A stretch of 64,000 nucleotides of DNA, taken from Colius striatus (Eukaryota; Chordata; Aves; Coliiformes; Coliidae). The notes under the pieces are model-generated. The model was given only the letters and a program-made list of their open reading frames with translations. It did not search any database and was not told where the DNA came from. Location of the stretch: contig NC_084759.1 in NCBI RefSeq assembly GCF_028858725.1, positions 93,950,362 to 94,014,361 of the forward strand. The letters run 5' to 3'. The translations under genes were made by a program, and so were the position numbers. Below, in pieces: positions 27,301 to 39,300 of the stretch (position 1 is its first letter; each line of letters begins with the position of its first letter).

Positions 27301-30188
27301 CTGGAACCCATGGAAGTGGCTTTGTGTGACTGTGCTCTTTTTTTTTCAGGGGAATGGCCTGTAGGATATTCACTGGTACTGATGCAAGCAGGGCTTGGAA
27401 ATCCCAAATGATGAGTTCTATTATTCCCTGAGTTTACCAGTAATTTGTCACCTCTCACAGAAGTGAATTCTATTAATTCAGCCCCCTCTTTTTACTGCTG
27501 CAAGGTAGAAAGAGGTAGATGCAGGATATTAGTCCTTAGAGTGGGTAAGATCCTTACAGAAAGCACTGAGCGAAATATGACCTTAGAAGCAAACACCTAC
27601 ACCATGCTCATGGCTGCAATATGAACTCAAGGACCATTAGAAGTACGAACAATTTAGCTGGCCAACTAAACATAACATTTAAGTAAAATCTGGACTATAA
27701 AGCAGCTTTGAAAGAATTATGTCTATGCAGCACGTCACCTTATGAAGCAGTCAAGAAAAAACTAACAGCATGAGAAGAGTTTCCAGTGTCTGAAGTATGA
27801 ATGTTATGTGGGGATGGCCCCTTGGAGACTGAACTAGGGATCACAAAAAATCACGAATCTACAATTCTGGCTGGCACAGTGTTAAAAAGACAGTAATTTA
27901 TTAGGCAAATAAAGGCATCCATTTAAAGAAAAAGGTTAAAAACCTGGTGTCATATAACTTTGACAAAGTAATGTGTAACAGAATCAACAAGAGAAAGAGG
28001 AACTGGTAGTGGCAAGTGACAATTAGAACTAAAGGGGAAAAAATTCCTATTAGGGAAGATAAATATCAGAAAGAGCATCCTGACAGAGATGATGATGTGA
28101 AAACAATCTCCAAAAGGCAGCAGTGAAAGCCAATTAGATTGTAAGGCAGAGTGAAAACAAGCTGACCAACCATATAAACAAATGTGGATTTTGCCTGAAT
28201 GGTTATGGTATGAAATAAAGACAAACACTCTGGCAATTTATGATCTTCAGATGCAATTGAGACCTAGTATGCCAATAACACTAAAATAATATACCCAGCC
28301 TACAAGTCTTCAATAGCAGTAGTATGCATTGAAATACACTGTGTAAAAACACCACCACTAACCCAAAACAAACAAAAAAGGGATCTAAAAATACCTACTG
28401 GGATAGCTTTGCAACAAGTATTTAGTCATGTAAGTCTGAATTCAAAGGATCCTTTGCAATGCACAAAACAAAACACTGCAGTACTGTACTGGGTCACTGT
28501 CACATGATGGAAAGATGAATCCCCAATATTCTTACAGCTCAAATTGCAGAAGACATCTGCTTCAGCTATCGATCCAGCTATCTCTACAAACTTTAGGTAT
28601 CTCCATAAACTTCTGGGGGAAAAGTAGTTTTAGAGGTGGCTTTGCTTGGTAATCAAGTCTTTAGTGTTACTCACTAGAAGAAAACCCAGGTTCGGGCAAT
28701 TCTAATGAAGTTCTGTCCTCATCACAGCAGTTGAATGCAAAGATACCATTAGATTCCTATAACTCTTTGCTTATTAATTTCTGATGAAATTTAATTGTAG
28801 GCAATGTATTCCGTTTAGCTGAAACGCTGAAGTAGGTATTTGGTAATAGTTCCTCTCTGAGAAAGTTTTATGAATCACTTTGGAAACACTTGGTTTTCAG
28901 CTTTTCTAATGTATTCATCTGCTTTCTTAGAAACTGACAGAAAACAAATACCTAGTACATTACACACTTTGAAAAACAATCACATCCAAGGAAGAATGAA
29001 AGTCAACAAGTTTCAATCTGAATCCCAGCTTTCCCTTCTTGTATGTTATGGAACTTGAAATGACAGAACACCTATCAACAGCTAGAATGATTATTCATAT
29101 TTGAAAAGCTATCTTGCTTTTAAAAATCAGATCCATGATGTTAAAGCAAATTAAGTGGATAAGCTCAGAAGAGTGCGGCTGAGCGTTCTACTCACGGAGG
29201 CTGAGTCTGCGTGCCACACTAAATCCAGTGCAGTGACCTTTTTCAAGTGTTTTGGTCTCACTGTTTTCAATCTGCAGGTCCTACTTCAATTATTAAATGC
29301 TAAATGCTTAATGCAAGTATTAAATGCTAAAAAGGAAACAATTTTTAGAAGCTTAACATACACTGGATTTATATTTTATTGGCTATGAGAGTTAAGGCTT
29401 TCAAAAAAAGGAGGAAACTTTTAATGTATACACTCAAATCCTGCCACCCCAGGAGAATCTCGTGTCTGCATTTTCTTCTTAATTACAGAAAATAAGTAAT
29501 TAAGACTTTTCTTTGCAGATTGTTTATATCAAATCTTCAGAGGTTTTCTTCCAGTTGCTTTCTTCTTTCTTGAAGTTAAAAATCTGATTTATGTTTCAGG
29601 CACACCAGTCATACTGTATGATGCTGCATTGAGAACATCTGACTATCAGCTTCCACTCCACACTTCGCAGAAAGCATTAATTACTTTGCATAGATAAGCC
29701 AAGATGCTTGAGTGAAACTGCTTCGGTTTTGAGGGGGTTTTTGTGGGTCTTAAACCACATCAAATCCTTATCAATGCATTTAAGTCCTTAGAAATTCAAT
29801 TCCTTTGCCAGACAGGTTACTGGAAGACATTATATTTTATGAACATCAACTTAAGGAATCTGATGAAGACTCTTAGGTTCCTGTATGGCTTTTCAATACC
29901 CAGATTTCCTCCATTTCCTTCAGCTGTGGCATTTCCTGAAGAACGCTATCTACCCTTAAGAAGTAGAAACATACTTAGAAGTCACTTCCCAACCAGTTCC
30001 TCTTCTGCAAAGCTACATTCCTAAAACCTGTGTCTTCTACTGACAGGTTCTTTCTTCACAGCACTACGTCAAATATACATACGGTGCTTTAATCAAGAGT
30101 TGAGGAATCAACATTTGTAAAAGAAACACACCCACAGACGTGGCTGCATCACCTTCAGACTGTGAAGAGTCTACTAAAAGCTTAGCCT
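27300..30188. other. Intergenic DNA and probable CHAF1B 3' UTR
   Basis: No exon is recognised. If CHAF1B uses the AATAAA at 29375-29380 (reverse strand), roughly 29360-30188 is its 3' UTR; if it uses the hexamer that overlaps the stop codon, nearly all of this is intergenic. Confidence 0.4.
29375..29380 (-). terminator. CHAF1B: Candidate distal CHAF1B poly(A) signal
   Basis: AATAAA on the minus strand, the next canonical hexamer after the stop-overlapping one, about 810 nt downstream of the CHAF1B stop codon. Confidence 0.4.
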
Positions 30189-30193
30189 TTATT
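30188..30193 (-). terminator. CHAF1B: AATAAA overlapping the CHAF1B stop codon
   Basis: The last sense codon and stop read AAA TAA A, so the TAA stop (30191-30189) lies inside an AATAAA hexamer. Whether it is used as a poly(A) signal is unknown. Confidence 0.35.
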
Positions 30194-30310
30194 TGTTTGA
30201 ATCACAGCTGATTTGGTCTTCCACAGATGTAGGAAGAGATATTTCCTCAATTCTAGGACGTTTTGGTGTTGGTGGATTTTGAAGACTGTCATCAGATGGT
30301 AATGGCTTCT
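30189..30310 (-). CDS. CHAF1B: CHAF1B exon 14 (last; codons 533-572 and stop)
   Basis: Acceptor CTGTTTCAG; encodes EKPLPSDDS... with the basic PPTPKRPR stretch near the C terminus and ends ...CDSNK then TAA. The C-terminal tail is poorly conserved in the family. Confidence 0.92.
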
Positions 30311-33300
30311 CTGAAACAGGCAGACAGGAAACATCTTTTAAGCTAAGTAAATCCATATTAAGAAAGTAAGTTGGTTTGATGAATTCACAAACAATTCAAT
30401 GCTCCCAAAATAACCCCAACCACAGTTTAAGAGAGTCGAGCACCTGAAACAATACTGAGCTGAAAGTACATCAAGTCTTTAAAAGCCACCTGTAGGACTT
30501 GTGAGAATATAACATCCAAGTCAATTTACTTGGTTTCAGTGTCAGCTAATGCACCCATTACAAACCTGCAGTGGTATGTTGTCACAGAATCAGCTATCCA
30601 AGAGCAAGCACGGTGAGAACACACTTTGTATCGTTAAAAGCACGTTTCAAACACATCAAGACAAGGAAAAAGCTTTAACATCTGCCACTAGGCTTAGGCT
30701 TGTGCTTGACTGTGCTTGTATTATAAGCTTGCAGCTTGTAACAGAAGTCTATAACAGAAAGAACTGGCAAAAGACTTTGCCGATGTTAACAGTCACAAAA
30801 GCTTACCGTGTTCCTGTTCTGAGGAATGAGGTATAGAAACTGTATCTGCATATGCGGGAGTTGGCCTATCTGGCTTCAGTGGAATTAAGTTTACTCTCCT
30901 TTAAAAAAGCAGAAACAGTTACTTCAGGCAGAAGTAGTTACATTTAAATGTAGCTTAAATATATTGTATTGTGCATTTTTTCCTCTTGTTATACATTGAA
31001 TACAGCATTTTTAGAAGTACTTTCATTACCACTAGTGACCTTTTCCACTAGAAAGTACTTTTGCCTATTTTTAAGTGGCACAATGCCTGATACTCACCTT
31101 CAGAGCACAGTATCTTGGTCGATTATTTTAAAATTAAGACTGGTTGTGCTTACTATTGCCTAGCCACGTCCATATTAACACTTAATTAATAAAAATCTGA
31201 GGTCCACTAATGACTACTGTAAATCTATTTTCTTCCAGTAAATCTTTCTGGATGGCACTTAAAAATTAAGCACAAAATTGGCAGAGGATTGAACCGTAAA
31301 AAAATCACAAGTCTTACAAGTAGCATCATGCACACTACCACAAGATGACAGTCGTGGCATAACCAGTTGACATGACTGAATATAGTTTCTAAAAAATAAA
31401 AAGATTAATTAGCCCCATCAGCCACCCACCCTCTAAGTAAAAGTTACATTCAGCTACGTACAACCCTTTGACTCGTTAGTTCCAACACAGATGAACACTG
31501 GTGTGTAAAAAGCCATTGCAGTTGTTGATGAAATCCACTATCCTGCTTTCTCTTTCACCACTCACATTAGCCACTCGCTAATGCTATAACTTCTCACAGT
31601 AATGTTTTCAGTCTCCTTTAGTTCTAAAATAGCCTTGTTTTCCTGACAAGGTCTAGATCTCTAACAGCATGGTTGTCTCCTTACTATTGCACGCCAGCTC
31701 AGGATCTTTTATGACAGGCTGTTTGTCAATCAACACATGGATTACAAGCAATTTCTAAAAACCTAGATCTTCACCTCAGGAAATAATCTCCATCAATGCA
31801 TGAAGTTCCACAGGTATGACTGTGCACACTGAGGGTCTGTCTAGCCTTGTACTCTTTTTCCTCTAGGTAGTTCTTGTCAGCTGAAGGCTTCGGGTACCAT
31901 CTTCATTCAGAAAACAGGACCTGAAGACAGACAAGTGTTGCTGCCATCTGGACAAGGCGTTAATGGCTTGGTTAACTTTGCTACTGCCTCACACCTCAGA
32001 CACAAATACAAAAGCTTTACATTTAGAAGTCAGGAGACATTTTGACCTTTCAGTTGCAGTACAACTGGAACAAAAAGTTCCGTGTCAAGACAGCTGCCAC
32101 CAAGACACAGGGCTGGGAATTTACGTCTGAACCTTGAAACGCAGCACACAAGCACAGCTTGTCTTGGCCTTCGCATTTATGACTGGAAACGGCAATATAA
32201 ATCTCACCTTGGCGTCTTGCTCCAAGCTTGTAAAGTGTTGAGAGTAATCCTCCTGGGCTGGTTTGCTTTAGTGCTCTGGCTGGCCGGATGGCTGATTTTC
32301 CTCTCGTCTGAGGATGAGACTGGAACGTTTTTTATGCCAACAGGTGTGGAAGGCAAGTCCTTACCGGCAGCGGTGGGCGTTCGAGGCTGGAGGGTGGGAG
32401 TGCTGGGATCGGTGACCTTGCTGGGAGGAGTCCCCTCTGTCAGCCTAGAGCCTGGGGAAATTACTTTGAGTGACTGACTCTTTTTGACTTTCTTCTCTGT
32501 TGCACCAGAAGTCCTCACATTTATCTGTGGTTTCTCCTTCAGTGGTATTCCTAGCTCATCCTTCTCAAAGGTAACAAATGAACAGTATCCATCCGTGGAA
32601 GAAATAGCAAGAAAGGCTCCATCACTGGACCTACGGGGAATTTTTTTTTTTGCCATTAAGAGTAGAGGTCAGAACTTTTCTTCAACCCCATCCATCCCCA
32701 CATCTATACTACACACTGTATTGGTCTTCTCCTCTCTCCCCCAACTACATGTGTGCATTTAAATCAAACTGCAGTCATGTGAAAGACATCCAAGTCAAAT
32801 GAACAAACGATCTTCAATTCTGGCTTTCGCACCTGATTTCACCTCTCTAGTGATGATCATCTGTGATCACCTATAATATACTGCTGCCCACATCTAGGTG
32901 CATTTGAGCTGGCACAAAATAAGGTTCACTTGCAGATGCACCTATCTTCAACCACAGTTTATGAGCTATTGCTGAACTCTCCTCTGAGCAGTTCAAGCTC
33001 TTTGGCTATGCACCTTGTGCTAAGTAGAGGCAATGCTCAGAATCACCACGGTGCTTACCTGAATGGGCTCTTGGCGCTCACTTCACCACGTCAATCTATC
33101 ACTGATTAAAAACACTTCACAGAATCATAGAATGGTAGAGGTTGGAAGGGACCTTTAGAGATCATCTAGTCCAACCCCCCTGGAGAAGCAGGTCCACCTA
33201 GATCAGGTCACATAGGAACGTGTCCAGGCGGGTCTTGAAGACCCTCCCTGGCCAGCCTGTGCCAGAACTCCTTCACCCTCATAGTAAAATAGTCTTTTCT

Positions 33301-36300
33301 TATGTTTAAATGGAACTTCTTGTGTTCCAGCTTCATTCCATCACCCCTTGTCCTGTTGCTAGATACCACAGAAAAAAGGGACACACTTCATCTTCTATTC
33401 TCTTCCATTCCCCTCCTCCTGACACATACAAACAATGGTTTTCATGGGACCTGCGCATCAATTATAACTTCTTAAAAGAGGTCTCCATGCAGACAGTATA
33501 CTTCAGCTCAGCTATACTGGCTAGAAAAGCCCAAGAGAAGCAGCCTTGGTCAGCAACAGGCTGTGTTCTGATTGCAAAACTTGGGTTCAGTTTTCAGCTT
33601 CAGTTCTGACTCCGCACATCAAATTAGATAAATTACTTCATCTCATACACGAAGAATCATTGAGTAGAATTGTGCAGATAAAGCCGAATTTGGCCAGTAT
33701 ACAGACACCTGAGCTCAGAGAGATGACTTCCAAAACCTTCAAATAACTTTATTATTACCAGTTACACTGTTTGAACAATAACTAGTTTTCACAGGCACTT
33801 AGTACGTGAGCTAGTACACTTCCTAGTACATTTCAATCCAGTTGTCCTGAGGGTGCTTGCACTGTGTTTCCCTACTGATAGAAGAACCATAACTCTCCAG
33901 TTTACCAGATAAAAAGAGAGGTGGACTGCTGTTCAGACACTGTAGTGACAGCGATCACGTGTGTCAAAACGCAAAACAAGACAAAAGTTGTGCAGAACTT
34001 CAACATGTAAAAAGGATATTTCCCCCATCACAGGAATTTTTAAGAACATAACAATTACCTACCATGAAATGTCACTCAGGGTGTGATAATGTATATTAGA
34101 AACATAACCAAAGGGGAAGGACTGTTCAGTATCATAAAAAAGCACAGAATCTTCTGCAGCAACAGCAAACACCAATCGGTAGGGCAGATTAAATAGAGCA
34201 GGAGGCGATTTCTGACTGATTTCATCTAGAATGCAAAGGAATGAACATATTGAGAACTCTCTCTGCGTTTACTCTAAGGTAGTAACTGCACTAGCTTAGT
34301 TGTTAATCTAAATATGGATTTCATGATTAACCATTATCAAGATAATGGCTGAGAACACAGCACTTCTATAAAAGTTTAACATTGAACACTAACATTTCTG
34401 TTGCTTGAAGCTGGCCCTCTACTCTTTTAACTGAAGAGAGAGAAGCTGGCAGAAGTCTGGTCCATCTGGATTGCTATTTTTTTCTTTGGCAAAGTTTGCC
34501 CTTTATTTTCCAGATTACATTTTTCAGCATATTTATATGAACTTTAGTATTAAAATCCTAACAAACACACCTCAGGATACAGTGTAAACCAGGGTCACGA
34601 CAGATTTACACCACTGCCTTATATTTTGTATGACTTGGTCAAAACGATGGATTTAGTTCTATTTGTCTTCCATTCAGCTCAGAGCTAGACTTTTCATTGT
34701 AACATTACTTCTTTGTGAGGCCAGATTATTCCATCTTCCACTGGAAGCTAAGTGCTAGCTAGCTGCTTTCAGAAACTCCTAGTAAACAGAGCTCCCTGTT
34801 CAGTTCTTCAGCGACTGTGGAAGCTACTCACTAAAACAGACAGGTCATAAATGTAAATACAATGTAAGGTACTGGAAATCTATCGATGTGTGATTATGAT
34901 AGCTTTTTACTTTTCTAGGTGCATGTTGCAGAAACTAACCACTCTGTTTGGAGGAGCTACAGAGACCAACAGCAGACATTTCCTTACTTTGCAATGCACC
35001 ACTACAATGGATCTAAAGATGATGAGGAAGTCTCTAAACCTTAAGTAAAGGAATACTACAAATTGACTTTCTAAAGAGAGGAGCAAAGCTCTACCTTTCA
35101 CCAGAGTAAGACTAGTCTCGTAAAAACATAAACACACCTAGACTCACCGGGCTTACGATAAAGCTGGATTTCAATCTCCAGGTAAGATCCCATGCAACTT
35201 CACACAATACTTTGCCCACCTCAGAACTCTTGTTCTGACCACTAACACCAGCACTGCTTCAGGTTTGGCTTCCTTGAATAAACATCAATGGTTGTTGCAA
35301 ACTACACCAACTCTCTGGTGCTTCTGTGATGTGGGTAGTTGAGACTAACAGAAAATATTTCACTGTGTCGCTCCTTTAGTGCTAAACCAAGTTATTTACT
35401 TTTACTCAAACAAAATGGTTAAAAGTTAAAGAAAAATATTAAACTCTATTTCTGTAGCCTAAGAAACCAAGTAAGAACACTTATTCACTATATCAAAAGT
35501 TACTCACAAGGTACTTGAGGTCAATTCACGGTCTCAGAATCAGGAAACAGCTTCTAAGGTGTGGATGCTATCTTAACGGAATGTTAAAAGGCTGGGGCAC
35601 GAAACAGTAAATAGCCATGTTGGCCTTTTCACACTATGTGCTATAAAATCATACTTCCTGAATGATTTACAGTACCTTTATTAAGTGCTTGTCTCAACTC
35701 AAAGTAGACTGGGCAGCAGCGAACAGCAAGAGTGGCCTTTCCAGGACATGGCAGGTGACCCACAGGCCTTTTATAAAGAATCAGTATTTCAGAAAAGAGC
35801 AGAACAGAATAAAATTCTTTTTTGTTGTTGTTTTTTCCTAAATAAAAAGATAGCTTGATCTGATTAAACTCTACCTTTTAAGATTGTTTCTGGAGAAAAC
35901 ATAGGTGGTGTTTGTTACATTTTCTCCTGATTCAACACAGCCAGCTGCAAAAATAAAGGTTAAAACATTACTCATCAACTCAAAAAGGTACTGAGTACAC
36001 ACTTTATGTCCATAAACACTCTGCTTCTCAGGAATTGGGCTTGTCAGTTGGGCAAGAGCTGTGCAACCTGAACACAACTTAAAAAGGCATCCCAAATATT
36101 TATTTAGCGCTGTTTTTGTTTCCCTTATGTACTTCCCCCTTAAAGCTTCTTTTTGATGTTGCCAGACATCCATAAAAGCAGTGCTTATTCAGGGCAAACT
36201 GATCCCCTCCTTGCAATGATATTTTTATTATGACTGCAGAATGTTCTTAAAGGCTACAAAGAAAGAGAGACCAGTCAAAAGAAACCACTCATTCTTCTTC

Positions 36301-39300
36301 TATTTTAACAGAGCTGTGTTCCAGCAATTTACATGTTTCAGTTCAGAATAATCTTTATCATGGGAGAAAGCTGATGTTCTGAACCGCCAACAGAAGAATA
36401 CTGTAGAGTCCCTATATTTTCTTCAACTGGAAGAATAAGCAACAGCATCACTCAGATAAACAAGCATCCCTGAGCAGTTGGAAACCAATCCTGATGCACA
36501 TTCACACTACAGCATAATAGAGACACTGTGAGTGTACATTCTCACATACCGGGAGTGAGCAAATAGGAGCCATCAGGAGTAAAACTGAGCCTGCGGAAAA
36601 ACGACTTCATGCTGTCATCGTGAAACATTCGATAGCTCCTGGCCTGGAATATTGAAAATATCGCTGTGTAAAATGCCACAAACGTGTCAGATGGAATTCA
36701 AGTGGGAAAAAAACATCCAGTTGGGCAATCCAACTTGATGGAACTTTTATTTTAAAAGATGCACGTTTTAAAAACCACAGCTCCTTTAAACCCATTTTCC
36801 CCTGTGCCATAAATTCTTCACAGCTAAGAAAAACAGTCCTTGATCCTTCTTCAGCTACTAATCAAAACACTCCAAGCACAGTCACATTAGACCAGTAATC
36901 AAAAAATAGTAATAACCTGGAGAACAACATTATTTAACAGTCAACATAAAAACCTGTTCCTTAGACATGCAATTTTCTAGTGTTAGAGGTTTAAAGAGAA
37001 CTTCTACAACGGCAAAACTCCCTCTCTCAAGCCTTTTCTTCAGCCTCCATAAAAGTCTTACAAATGTTTTCACAAGAAAATAAATTAAATAGAAGGAAAT
37101 AAAAAGGTTATAGTCATCTTGGAGGTGTTATTTTACTATCACTTAGAACAGCTTGGGAGAAAAAAAGCTCTTTGTTTTCCTTCTTAGGTTAAAGAGAATT
37201 TCCTAAATATTCCCTAATTCCTATTTTTCCTGAAAATCAGACCACCTTTTTGAAAACTTCAGGCTGCTGACTTAAGAACACTATTGCTGCATCATAACCT
37301 TTAAAAACATACAGCTACTGACAGACATGTTTGAAGTTCTTCCTATGAAGAATTCACTATGCATACTATTTTTTCGCCACCATTTTTACAAAGACACAAA
37401 GGTGAACTTGCAAGGGATCAATAGCAGCAGGCAGTGTTCTTTCTTAAGTAATTTCTGTAATGTCTGAATAAACCACTTGTGAAATGCAAAGGTGAGACAC
37501 AGACAAAAATGCCTGACATGCAGATTACTTGAATGGAAGATATTTGCCCCTTTGATTTCATAGAACAGAAGAACTCATATAAAATAGCACCCAACATGTT
37601 CTCCAGTACCATTAGTAACAGAAAAATATACCTCTCCTTCAACTCCTGATCCGGATGGCATCTTGGTAACATTGAATGCTACCCGCTTGGTTTGTGTATT
37701 GTACACCCGCAGGACCCTACGTGGTGGAGAGCACAGTTAGCTATGAACAGCTTACGTTCACCCAAATTCCGCACAGCACTACAGGGCCTCTCTTCTCAGT
37801 CAAGATTGACAAGTATAAGTGCCAACGACACATTAATCATAACTTTGTTCATGATACAGCACTGAGGAGACATGTTTTCATTGGCTAACCACTGAATCAC
37901 TGATAATTATTTAACTCAATACGGTTTCTGAAGTACCAGCATATGCATTTGTGAAGGAATGAGGGCATTGGTGGACAGTGAATGCCCATGCCATTCCTAC
38001 CTGTGCAGTAGTAGCCAATATGCTCCCGTGGGGTTAGAACTCACCTCAAAGACAATTAGCTACATCTCCACGTTTCAGTTTCCTTTGGAATAAAGGAAAA
38101 CTGGAATATATCTCTGTATCAAATGTTGGAACTCCCCTGACTTCACCTCATTAAAACTGCAGGTAGCCTAAGCAAACTCAATGCTCATCCCACCACTCCC
38201 TCCCCCATTTCTGCCAGCTCTGACCTTCAGTGAGTTATATTACTTTTTTAGGCTGGCAGAAAACCAGCCTAACACAAAAATATAGCTTTTTGTTGATTTA
38301 ATGTGCTGAAACAGCTCCACAAGTAATCCCGGACAGAGTTGGGAAAATAGAAGGTGAGGCTATGGCAGACAGCTTGAGATAATTGTATAACTACTGTCTC
38401 TGGGTGTCACACAGCTAAGCTGGTCTGCCATCCCCACTCCGGGCTGGGGAGTGCCCACTCCTGGCAACTGGCTTCACTCCTTCCTATTAGAGCTCCACTG
38501 AGACAGATGGTGCTATTAACTTGCAGAAAAGTATCTGAAACCTGAAGGGATGGGAAGATTTCCCCTCTTCAGACTAGTTCATCCCCTCATGACTTTAGTC
38601 CAAGAAAAACTTGTGCGTCATTCTATTACTTGTGTTTCACTGATGCTCATTTTCATAAGAGCACACAGATCTCACATAACCAATTATCAGAAGACAGAGG
38701 CTCATAACAACCGAGCTGCCATTAACTTACCATTTTTCCAAGTCTACTGCAAATCTTATCTCAAAACCACTATTATGGCAATTTTCTTTGCAGTGGGTGC
38801 CAGATGACACGCATTTATTAGCCAGCTGTGAACCCCTTCAGAGCAGCACACATGCCCTAAACAGCTTAAGCTCACTCAAAGTTGTGACAAGGGCCAAGTT
38901 TATGAAGTGTGTGTTTAGCTTTCCCAATGACATCACTTACAGAATTGTTGGGGATGGTGGGAGCAAGAGGGGAAAAAGAAAGATATCAGTGGAAAAGCAT
39001 TTTAACCCGTTTACATCTTTCTGTATAATGACGATTAACTTATTAGGTCATTAACAACCAGAGTACGCAGCACTCTCTGAAGATGCATTTGGTATGTCTA
39101 ATGACCAATACCATAAAAAACCTATTTCTTGAAGAAAAAATTTCTTAAAGAAAAGTTTATGTAAGCTTATTTTCTGCTTAGGGTGGACACTCAGGCTTCA
39201 GGAATTATTTACCCCAAGTAAAAGATTAATTAAAGTATTGTTTTACTTTCATATCAGCCTTCTTACACAACAATCTCAAGAGAAAATAAAAGTCACATTC

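Noticed and set aside
32082-32477. 131-codon + strand frame
   Set aside because: Antisense shadow of CHAF1B exon 12 and its flank.
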